In this document: positions 55,033-64,000 of the stretch, in pieces
Numbering within the stretch: the first letter of the stretch is position 1
Layout: the number at the start of each line of letters is the position of its first letter
Assembly (NCBI GenBank): GCA_963932465.1
Contig: OZ010792.1
Span: 3,472,001-3,536,000, forward strand
Reading direction: 5' to 3'
Origin: Maratus speciosus
Lineage: Eukaryota > Arthropoda > Arachnida > Araneae > Salticidae
Length of the DNA: 64,000 nt
Translations under genes and position numbers: made by a program
The notes under the pieces: generated by a model
What the model was told of the DNA's origin: nothing
Databases searched by the model: none
What the model saw: the letters and a program-made list of their open reading frames with translations, nothing else

Positions 55033-56685
55033 CAGGGTTCGCAAAAACCCGGGTTTTTCTGAAAAAACCCAACCCACATGGGTTTTTTCAGGTTTTTTCA
55101 TGAAAAATCCAATTTTCCCGCGGAAAATCGGGTTTTTTCAAAAGTATAATGTATGCATAATTACATTATTGTATAATATATTTTCTATATATTATATACA
55201 CTATACATAAAAAAATACATTGTTCCCTTATATACAATATAATTGTAATGCTATTTTACAAATTATAAAATGTATAAATCATATATGAATTTAAATTAAT
55301 TAAATGTCAGTGTTTCTCACAAATTAGTTTTAAATATAGAAGATATAAAATTGTTAATTTGCTTTAAAACCAAATAATGAATAGAATATTAAAATTTAAA
55401 ATATATAAGTCGGAAGAAAGAAAGGTGTAAACTAGTCAGATGTGCCTATCCCAAAAAATTTTTCTATCTCATACATGTTAATACTAATTCAAAATTCGCT
55501 GTCACGGTGCCAAAATTAAATGACAATTTATGCCCATCATAAGGATTGTAAAATGTGGATTCATTGAATTGGATGCATTTAACAAGGAGATATAAGTATC
55601 ACTTGTTGTGTAATTTACAGCAAAATCTGATCAGTAACAGTTTATGTCAACGTTTAACTGAATCTGAAGTTTGATGAAAATCCATGCATTATTAGTTCTT
55701 GAGATAAAGCTAGAGCAAAAAGTGAGATAAATGCAGCACTACAGCACCACTGTTGGGCGATATACACCAAAAGCTAATCAGCACCAGTTGATATAAAGGT
55801 CTAACTGAATCTAAATTTTTATTCAATTCCGTACATAAGTTCTTGAAATAAGGGTTATTGCTGGAATCGCGAAAAATGCAGCATAGCAGCACTACCTGTT
55901 GGGCAATATGCACCAAAATTTAATAAGCAACAACTTAACTTGTAACTGAATATGAAGTTTTATGAAAATCCATGCATTAGTTCTTGAGATAAAGCTATTG
56001 CAAAAATTGAGATAAATGCAGCATAGCAGCGCCGCCTTTTGGGCAGTATACACCAAAAACTAATCAGTACCAGTTTACATCAAGGTCTAACTCAATCTAA
56101 AGTTTTGTGAAATTCTGTGCATTAGTTCTTGAGATAGAGCACCCACAAAGTTTTTTTCACATACAGACAGACATTTTCTAAAAACCATCAAATCATCTTC
56201 AGGACCTTTTTAAAACGTATAAATCCATCATGCACTGGAAGTCGAAATTTTTCACGAATCCAATACTTTCTTCTTGTAAAGATAGAAGAAAGTAAAAATA
56301 CATATTTTTTAATTCCATGAATATAGTTGATTTGAATTTTTTATATAAAGACATTCTTATAATAGTATAACCTTCACCTATAATTATGTACTATGTATGT
56401 TGCCTACTAGGTTCTATGTTAGTAAAGTATTTCAATGTGCTGGAATATATTTTTATTTTACTTCAGATGTGTATGTAATGGCAATGGCTTATATATATAT
56501 ATATTTTTCAAAATTAACTAAAATGACTTAAATTCATTAAATGTATATGTTGTTTAAATTTTTAAATTATTTCTGAAAATTGAAAAAACCCACATTATGG
56601 ATTTTTCAGTGGGCTTTTTCAAGTGGGCCCATTCTGAAAAAACCCACCGGGTTTTTTCGAACTGGGCCCAGCTTTGCGAACCCTG
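55033..56685 (+). mobile_element. hAT-type element, 1.65 kb, GGGTTTTTTC motif arrays
   Basis: Ends CAGGGTTCGCAAAAACCCGG and, inverted, CAGGGTTCGCAAAGCTGGGC. Perfect 8-bp duplication GATTGAAG (55025-55032, 56686-56693). The inverted arm at 58645-58670 keeps the empty site. The first and last 110 bp are packed with GGGTTTTTTC/GAAAAAACCC words in both orientations. A rolling-circle-like element is nested at 55431-56293; the remainder is AT-rich and non-coding. Confidence 0.95.
55431..56293 (-). mobile_element. Rolling-circle-like (Helentron/HINE-like) element, copy 3
   Basis: Minus-strand copy: hairpin end 56265-56293 (ACTTTCTTCT...AGAAGAAAGT), then AGTGCATGATGGATTTATACG, a short CTGTCTGT run, four diverged units of about 145 bp with CTCAAGAACTAATGCA and GGCGCTGC, and the far end ATAGAAAAATTTTTTGGGAT ... 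GACTAG followed by T. Closest to 30754-31545 in the middle and to 4915-6467 at both ends. It has inserted in the hAT element. Confidence 0.7.
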
Positions 56686-56693
56686 GATTGAAG

Positions 56694-58444
56694 CAATTTG
56701 TACGGAATACATTGGACTAAAAATTTGGTAATAGAGTAGTTTCCGAAAATAAATCCTTATTGGGGAAATTTAAGCATAAAGTTTCAGTTTTTTTCAAAAA
56801 TTTGTCCGTTTACAAAAGGAAATTTTTCTAGCAAGGAAAACTGTGAACATGACATAATTTTTTTTACAAATAGGCCGAAAGTACTTGTACTCACAAGCTA
56901 AGTTCCAGACCTGGGACTTCGTTTCTCTTCGCTAAAAAAAAAATCCCAAATTTTTCAAAAATGTCAAAAATCGCACTTTTTAGGCTTTGATATCTCTGGT
57001 GGGGCACGAGATAAAAATCTGAAGTTTTGGTTTCTGAGAGTATTATATAGTAGTGCTATGCACAAGAAATTTCAAGATGGAGATTTGACTACAAGCTGAG
57101 ATATGGCAAGGGCAACATGTCAAAAGAATACTGCCAAACTATTGTTTTGTTGCAGTCACAGCTAAGTATTTATCTCAGAATGTCACTTAAATTTATATTT
57201 TGGATTATCTTTTAATAATAGTAACAGAAAATAAAGCCCTTTGCAAAGCTTAGCAATTAATTTAAAAAATAATTATGCCTAATGCCATACATTTTGTATG
57301 GTTTCAGTAATTTTTGTTGTAAGTAATTTTAGTAACTAAAAGAAACCTCAGCACTTTTACATAAAGAAAGAAAAATATTTTTATAGAAGACCTGAAACAA
57401 AAACAGAACAGGGAAAGAGAAAAGCTTTTAATGTTGTCATACTTGTTGAGACATGATCAAACGTGTCAAAACACATTCTTACTTGTTGGTTTAAAAAGCA
57501 CAATTTTGATCTTTCTCAAAATTTTATTTGTAGGAACCAAGTCTTGTCATTTCTTGATAACTTGATTGAAGATCTTGGCCCTGCTGGCTCATAGAAATAA
57601 ACTGAAATCACTATGTGCAAGTGTCAGTTCATTAATAATTCCTAACTTACTTCTTATGCAAAAATGTCATTTTCTGCAGTATACATTTTGAAAGGGCTTT
57701 GGATATCTTTACTTTCTAAAAATTACTTGAGGCTAATGCATGGTAACATCGTATAATGTTTCATTTACAGGAATATACTTATGGTAGTTTCAGGGATTGG
57801 CAAGCAGCATTAAAATTGTGGTTTTTAAACCAACAAGTAGGAATGTGTTTTAACACATTTGATCATGTTTCAACAAGTATGCCAACATTAACAGCTTTTC
57901 TCTTTCCCTATTCTGATATTGTCTCAGGTCTTGTATAAAAATATTTTTTTTTTCTTTATATAAAAGTGCTGAAGTTTTTTTTGGTTACTAAAATTACAAA
58001 AAAAAAAATTACTGAAACCATACAAAATGTAGGCCTTATGCATAATTATTTTTTAAATTAATTGCTAAGCTTTGCAAAAGGCTTTATTTTCTGTTACTAT
58101 TATTTAAAGATAATCAAAAAAATAAATTTAAATGACACTCTGAGATAAATACTTAGCTGTGACTACAGCAAAACAATAGTTGGCAGTATTCTTTTGACAT
58201 GTTGCCCTTGCCATATCTCAGCTTGTAGTCAAATCTCCATCCTGAAATGTCTTGTGCATAGCACTACCATACAATACTCTCAGAAACCAGAACTTCAGAT
58301 TTTTATCTCGTGCCTCACCAGAGATATCTAAGCCTAAAAAGTGCGATTTTTGACATTTTTGAAAAAATTGAGATTTTTTTTTTAGCAAAGAGAAACCAAG
58401 TCCCAGGTCTGGAACTTGGCGTGTGAGCAGAAGTACTTTCGGCC

Positions 58445-58485
<41 letters not shown>

Positions 58486-58893
58486 GTCATGTTCACAGTT
58501 TTCCTTGCTAGAAAAATTTCCTTTTGTAAACGGACAAATTTTTGAAAAAAATTGAAACTTTGTGCTTACATTTCACCAATAAGGATTTATTTTCGGAAAC
58601 TACTCTATCACCAAATTTTTAGCCCAATGTATTCTGTACAAATTGCTTCAATCCGCACTTGAATTGGAGAAATAAACGATGAATTATTTACAATTCCGTA
58701 AACCCTTCACGTGAGAAAATTGCTCCAGACTATGAAACAAAGATGGCCGCCATGCACAAACAAAAAAATAATAAAATTAAAATAATAGTCATTTTAAAAT
58801 TCCATCATGTTAGGGTTGTTGTACAAAAAATTTCAGATTTTTTAAAAATGGTCGAGCAACCAGTGCTGGACCACTGGAAATGGATTGACCCTA
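56694..58893. repeat. Near-perfect palindrome, core of the 12-kb structure
   Basis: The left arm 56694-57508 (with its continuation 54774-55032 before the hAT) pairs with 57811-58893. Examples: GGGCAACATGTCAAAAGAAT and its complement at 58188-58207; ATACAAAATGTATGGC-type block; CAAGTTCCAGACCTGGGACT. A 31-bp poly-A (58452-58482) lies in the right arm. The open frames here are palindrome artefacts. Confidence 0.85.
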
Positions 58894-60930
58894 TACAAAA
58901 AATAATGAAATTATTAAAAAAGCTTTATCAATCAAAGGCGAAGTTTCTATGACTATTTTTTTAATTTTAAGTTGTACATAATACTACATTATAACTGGAT
59001 CTGAAATAAAAATAGTGGGATTTTGATTGGTTTTAGTAGTTTTAAAATTATCATATTTAAAATTATCAATATTTTCAGATGTAAAATTTATCCAATGTAT
59101 CATCCCTGGAAATGTTTTTATTTATACATTTATTTTATTTTTCAAATTATCTTTTATGTTCGCTTCTTAAGGGAAAAAATAAACAATATTGTTTTTTAGT
59201 AAAACCTCTGGGGCGAAGAGCAATTATCCCTTTCCAAAAAAGAGAAAAATCGCTTGCTCCTCACCTCCCAATAGAAATTTTCAAAATGACACTCCTAATC
59301 TTTAAACTCACATTTGGATTACATTGAGCTGCTAATATTGAAAAAATACCAAATTTCATTCTTTTGAAGAAAATTTTGACATATTGTGCTTTAAAAATAT
59401 GCAAAAAATGTATAATCCATTATATTTATATACCCTTCAAATAACTATATCTAAAAAACTATTTAAAACTAAATAAGATGCATTTTTGTAATTTATTCAG
59501 TTTCTAATGACATTTAATTTGATTTATTTCATCACAATATTGCTGAAAGATTGATTTCAACATATATATATGTATATATACGTGTGTATATATGTCCCTG
59601 TTCCCAAACAAATTATTTAAAATTATTCATTTATGTTTAATAAAGCATATATATTGTTTATACACTTATAGAGAATACATATGGTAAACTTTATGATATT
59701 ATGTCAATAAGATCTTAAAGTAAAGAACTTATCTAACAGTATGTAAGGAAAATTTAACATCTGGTGTAATGACAACAAAATTTTATAATAGTTTTACTTA
59801 ATTTGGATGAATAAAAAAAGCGTACATATTTATATTTTATTGAAGTACAGGTGAAAAAATCACAAAGACATTACTATCTCAATAACAACTGAGTATGTCA
59901 CATTTACACTATAGCTAATTTTTTCTTTTTGATCTTTCGGGTTTGATAATAAATGGTCATGAATTAATCAGTTTTGTTAGAAGTGTCATTGCAGTCAGCA
60001 TATTAGGTTCACTAATTTTTTTTTAATAATTTTTTTTTGATTGACTCAATGAACAGTTGCTGAAACATTTAAAGCGACCATTTCATGTATTTCCAATAAA
60101 AAGCTGATTTATAAATTCATTATGTTGTTTAGTTATTATTATCGTCTTAAGATAATAAGTTGGTATTAAGATTTTTAAATGTAGTTTATTTATTATTTGA
60201 AAAACAAACTATTTTTCAATAAGAGTGGGCTGTTGATTTTAAGTCGGCTGTTGAGCAGTGTAGTGTTGGTAAAGAGACTGGGACTATGTGTCATAAAACT
60301 AGCTATACACGAGAGGTGGGAATAAGTGCAAAAGAATCCATTGCAATTACTGAAAACACAGACTTTGCCTCTAAGGCGTGGTGTTTTTAAATTTTAAGGG
60401 TTAAAATTGGTATTTTACAGGTACTTATGAAAGGAAAGCTACGTCCTATGTCATATGTTCGTGTGATAATAACTTTATTGGGGGGATGGTAACATCAAAA
60501 GATGAAGAGAGTAAAAATAAGTAAAATTTGTGTATCCATAAGATTCTGCGAGAATATTTACTGATCCCCAGAAAAGAAAGAAAATGTATTGCATATATCG
60601 TTATCTTAATTGATTTCTTGTGTTAGCCATTCCTACATCTAGAAAAAGAAGGAAAAATCTATTACTTTAAAGGAAAGAAAATACTTTCTGCCCATAAACA
60701 ATTTAATTTAACATGTTTAGAAAGTGAATTTTCATACATTTATTATTTTTACTGTAACAAAGAGTAAGCCTTTTGAATATTATTTAATTTAATTTTTATT
60801 GCTGTAAATAATATTTGTTATTTTATTATTGTATATATTATATTTAAGCATGAGTAGTATTACACTATATCTTAGTCATTATAGTACATCTTAGCATGAA
60901 AAGCTTCAACATTTATAATTAAAAATTCAC
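58894..60930. other. AT-rich part of the right arm, nothing recognised
   Basis: It is mostly without an inverted partner on the left. A TATATA/TATGTATATACGTG patch lies near 59562-59595. No coding trace. Confidence 0.4.
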
Positions 60931-61111
60931 ATTTTATGAAAATTTTGTTAAAATTGCTCATATTTTCACTATTTTTATAACCTTTTAAAAGATATTTTTA
61001 CGTACAATAATAAAAGTAATAACACCCTGCTTTCGATTAATAATAAATTTTTGATTAACACATTATTTTTCACAAAATTCACAAGATTAAAGACGCTCTT
61101 AGTGTTTAAAC

Positions 61112-61142
61112 ATGACACACACACACACACACACAAAAAAAA
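61112..61142 (+). repeat. (CA)n microsatellite with A run
   Basis: About ten CA units followed by ten A. It lies inside the right arm where the left arm has a T-rich run (54325-54357). Confidence 0.95.
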
Positions 61143-61336
61143 AACACTGCCTACATTATTTGTCATTTTTTTTTCTTTTTTTACTAACTCGTGTATAAGT
61201 CGACTCCCCATTTGCAACTCCCAAATTTTGTCTAAAATTCTTCGACTTATACACGAGTATATACGGTACCTATCATCTTTGTTCGTTCAAATTTGGAAAA
61301 TTCAACAATATTTTTTATTTTCAGCGCGTAGATGGG

Positions 61337-61515
61337 AAGATCCTTTATCCCTCTGTAAGATTAAAATATTGTAAAGATAATTGTGACTATTTTAAAATTT
61401 GTGTTAAAGTTTCAAAAAATTCCGAAAAAGATAAAAAACACTCTTTACTCGTTTGGAACTTTGGACTGGAAACAGATATCAAAATTCGGAGCTTACAGAG
61501 GGATAAAGAACCTTC
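61337..61515. mobile_element. Small TIR element, 179 bp
   Basis: Ends AAGATCCTTTATCCCTCTGT AAG and the inverted CTTACAGAGGGATAAAGAAC CTT pair over 23 bp with two mismatches. It lies between the two inverted pairs at the right end of the 12-kb structure, which explains why these are further apart here than on the left. Confidence 0.6.
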
Positions 61516-61605
61516 CTATATATGTTACGTGCTGAAAAAGAAATATTGTTGAAATTTGAATAAACAAGAAGGATAAATATTTCCCCCCATAGGATAACAT
61601 GGGAT

Positions 61606-62261
61606 TCTCTACTGTTTTCCTTCCCCAAACAAAGTTGATGTAGCTTTACAATATATTAATTAAAATAATAGATTTTGTTTAAAAAACTACTTTTCTTACC
61701 TTATTCTCAGCAAAATTAAAAACTTAAAACGCTTTAAACACATATCTAATTTTGCGCTCCGGGCGGTTACCCGGTCTAAAGTCCGACCCTGTTTTTTTTA
61801 GTCCTGTTGGACAGACACAAGTACGGGAAGCATGGGCTTCCCTACCAAAATTTAAGAGGTGCAGATACGACTTTAGTAGCCACAGCGTCCCTACGAATGA
61901 TAACTTCTAAGGAAACTATTAAGTTTTAATCAAGTATTTTGCACAGTTTTTTACGTTTCGTATAGTTTTGTACACACATGAAATAACTAGTTCTCACTTG
62001 TCATTTTTCATTTTATTTAAGTAAAATTAAAAATTTGTATTAGATTTTCTACAGTTTTTCAAACTTTTTTTTTTTAAATTAGAAAAATAAACGGCTGATA
62101 GGTAATCTGCTTCAAACCTCTGAAATGTCTTAGAAGAGACAAAAGCTTAATAGAAAAAAAGAAGAAGAAATCTGTCCCCTTCTCTTGTATAATTAAAAAT
62201 ATCTTGGATATAGTCATTCGTAGGTTCCATTCTCATCTTACAGATTAGAAACTCACCATGT
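61606..62261. other. Unrecognised; short GC-rich patch
   Basis: 61755-61910 is less AT-rich (GCTCCGGGCGGTTACCCGG; hairpin GGGAAGCATGGGCTTCCC) but no tRNA fold or repeat match was found. Confidence 0.35.
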
Positions 62262-62286
62262 AAAAAAAAAAAAAAAAAAAAAAAAA
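62262..62286 (+). repeat. Poly-A tract, 25 bp
   Basis: Uninterrupted A run. Confidence 0.95.
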
Positions 62287-63235
62287 ATAAGTAGATTTTA
62301 AGAAATCCCCCCGCCCAAATCTATGGCAACCTCAGAGAATCTAAGAAATAAACGGATAATTATTTTTTTGTTCAAAAGTATAAGAAAAGTTTCACTTCAT
62401 TGAAGGTACTCATTTATTAACTTGGGGAACCAGAGCAAGGCCCCTCGAACAGTTTATATGGATTTTAATCCTTATTAGGCCCCCTTTGTGAGGGTCCACG
62501 AGGGCGCAGCTGTACCCCACTAATCTGTTACTTTAAAAGATAAACAAAATAAAATAAAGAGACGACAGAAATTCAAATAAAAATATGATTCTGAATAAAA
62601 GCCAGTCAAAATAAACAAGCTGTCAAAAACGTTTTGGACAGTCTTGTCAATTTACCGCGAACTTGCACAACACAGATTATAAAACACTACAACTTGAATA
62701 GTAACTGCATTGAGCAGACGAAAATTGTCAACCAGAGCAAGCGAGGGAGTCGACAATGTGTGGGCCATCTGGCAACCCCCACCCTCAGATTAATTCACAT
62801 CCCGTTCACTATTATTTCCTGTTGTGCTCCACCCCCACCAGAAAGGGAGGGAAAGTTCTCCCTGTTTCGAACTCAGGTATTCCCTTTAGAGCCAAAAGAC
62901 ATATATCATTCCTAATTACTCACACTGTTGATGAATGATCGTACGGCAAAATAAACGCGAAAAACCAGACCAAAAAAGTACGTCGTTATCGGATGGAAGG
63001 AGCAAAATTTCTCCCTCCAAATACGAGTCATTCCCCACCGTGAAAAAACCATTAGGACTTCTGCTAATTGAGATTTTCGGCGCAACGAAAAATAACTTGA
63101 TATATACCCCCTGACCATGGTCGCATACCTTCCTTATCCTATGTTTAAAGATTGTTCAGAACAAGATGCTAGAAATTAAAAAAAAAAGTGAATATTTTTA
63201 GCATTTCATCGTGTAACATTTGGTGCATACTTGCA
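62287..63235. other. Unrecognised
   Basis: 62860-62875 (GTTTCGAACTCAGG) recalls a B box but has no companion A box. A 93-codon frame at 62634-62915 overlaps GC-richer sequence and matches no family I recognise. No repeats with the rest of the window were found. Confidence 0.35.
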
Positions 63236-63300
63236 TAGGCGTAGAGTTATATGGGCCCGTGAGGCTCGGGCCCCTCCAATAATTTTTCAGATGGGCTACA
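63236..63300 (+). mobile_element. hAT-type left end related to 37164, truncated
   Basis: CATAGGCGTAGAGTTATATG GGCCCGTGAGGCTCGGGCCC with CTCCAATAATTT follows the same pattern as CAGTGGCGCAAGCTTATAGG ... CGCGAGCCCACCCAATAATT at 37164. No right end was found in the window. Confidence 0.45.
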
Positions 63301-63835
63301 TTTTTTTTACGCCAACTGACATAGAAAAAATTCAGATTTTGGAATTTCATATAATTTACAAAAGTTTATAGCGTATATTGTTTTCGATGGATATTTTTTC
63401 TTTCCCTAAATTCGCTGTTTTCTTTTATTCTTTGTAAACAAGAAAAACAACTGGAAAATTTTAGCGTGGCGTATGAGAAAAAACTAAGCACTCTCCATGG
63501 TGGGTTTTTATTCCTTCTTTGGATACTGGGCACACTTTCTGGGAAGAAATTCTTTTTCTGATTCGGCGTCATAGACGTAGAGCAATAAATTCACGTTTTT
63601 AACGGACAACAAATTGTGACCGATATGATCTGATTAGAGCACAGATGGTTCGCTGTTTCCCGAAGCTACAAAGAAAGTTATTCCAATTTACAAGCTTTGA
63701 AGAACTCGGGAGGGAAGGGGGGGAGGATTTAAGTTTTGCTGCAAATGATGAAACTAGACGTCAGGAAGAATCACCAGTGTCTCCAAAGCATAGAATATAA
63801 AGGAAGAAATTCCTTGTCTCTAAATCAGTGGTTCC
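63301..63835. other. Unrecognised
   Basis: No convincing repeat or gene; a G run lies near 63719. Confidence 0.35.
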
Positions 63836-64000
63836 CAATCTTTTTTTGGTCGCGCCCCACCTAAGCATCTCTAAAATCATGATGTCCCCCCCTCCCGTCT
63901 ATATCATATAAATAAATATTGTCACATAAAAAATAAACTTCCATTTTTCCGGATGTACCCGAAATTAGCATTAACTCTGATAAGTGATTTCGCATTCTTT
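63836..64000 (+). mobile_element. hAT (Charlie-like) element, left end, runs off the window
   Basis: CAGTGGTTCCCAATCTTTTT followed by TTGGTCGCGCCCCACC is a typical hAT-Charlie left terminus. The right end and the target duplication must lie beyond 64000; the expected duplication would repeat the 8 bases before the end, TCTCTAAAT without its first base. Confidence 0.7.

Larger units (their letters stand above)
49502..61605. mobile_element. 12-kb inverted-repeat (foldback-like) structure
   Basis: Outermost pair: ATCCCATGTTATCCTATGGG at 49502-49521 and its complement at 61586-61605. Just inside, TACCGTATATACTCGTGTAT (49528) is inverted at the right as ATACACGAGTATATACGGTA (ending 61268). Further in, 54300-54545 pairs with about 60940-61180, 54774-55032 with 58640-58893, and 56694-57508 with 57811-58640; the loop is 57509-57810. 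Two hAT elements interrupt the left arm (50582-54087, 55033-56685) and about 1.8 kb of extra sequence lies in the right arm (about 59000-60930). No coding trace of its own. Confidence 0.6.

Noticed and set aside
49528..61268. Large autonomous transposon with genes (Maverick-like)
   Set aside because: No integrase, polymerase or capsid-type frame could be read; the interior is palindromic, repeated and interrupted by hAT elements.
61755..61910. Possible tRNA gene in a GC-richer patch
   Set aside because: No cloverleaf with A box, B box and acceptor stem could be drawn.

Overview
The window is strongly AT-rich eukaryotic DNA in which I find no intact protein-coding gene, rRNA, tRNA or CRISPR array. 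The open frames are all short (136 codons at most), many read through homopolymers or inverted repeats, and none shows a recognisable domain architecture. What fills the window is transposable elements, mostly non-autonomous DNA transposons, at very high density. The mix (many hAT, piggyBac-type and Tc1/mariner/pogo-type elements, foldback elements, microsatellite-bearing rolling-circle-like elements, tRNA-like SINEs, long poly-A/T tracts) suggests an invertebrate, most likely an arthropod and possibly an arachnid. The species assignment is inference only.

Layout. 1-6.5 kb: AT-rich DNA, a TTGGCG-rich repeat carrying a young MITE (2364-2658), and a 1.55-kb element with seven 152-bp tandem units (4915-6467). 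7-9.6 kb: two abutting inverted-repeat elements, a piggyBac-type MITE, and two SINE-like families, one with an insertion. 9.8-12.6 kb: a piggyBac-type element split by a 2.3-kb foldback element. 13.5-16.1 kb: a palindromic foldback, a TA-flanked pogo/Tc1-type element with a broken zinc-finger coding remnant and a nested 200-bp MITE, then a second rolling-circle-like element. 16.7-18.7 kb: a 38-bp minisatellite of about 30 units bracketed by two Tigger-like MITEs. 19.4-25 kb: a hAT element, a dispersed repeat, a second piggyBac-type copy and a long-TIR element. 25.4-29.7 kb: a nest of at least three levels (repeat > hAT > TA-type element > SINE/hAT fragment). 30-36 kb: MITEs, a second copy of the 4915-type element, a host repeat split by the TTGGCG element, and a three-unit tandem block. 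36.3-41.6 kb: a duplicated block around several hAT elements. 41.9-48.3 kb: another host repeat filled with nested elements. 48.8-61.6 kb: a dispersed repeat followed by a roughly 12-kb inverted-repeat structure interrupted by two hAT elements, one of which contains a dead Tc1 transposase. 61.6-64 kb: mostly unrecognised sequence, with a hAT end running off the window.

Several insertions can be proved inside the window because an uninterrupted copy of the target is also present: the MITE at 2364-2658, the foldback at 10137-12430, and the hAT elements at 25602-29434 and 55033-56685. Perfect or near-perfect target-site duplications (8 bp for hAT and the 295-bp MITE family, TTAA for piggyBac-type, TA for Tc1/mariner-type) fix many element ends to the base. 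The nesting order gives a relative insertion history. The only protein traces are a Tc1-like DD34E transposase fossil (51.8-52.58 kb) and a C4HC3 zinc-finger fossil (14.82-15.09 kb).
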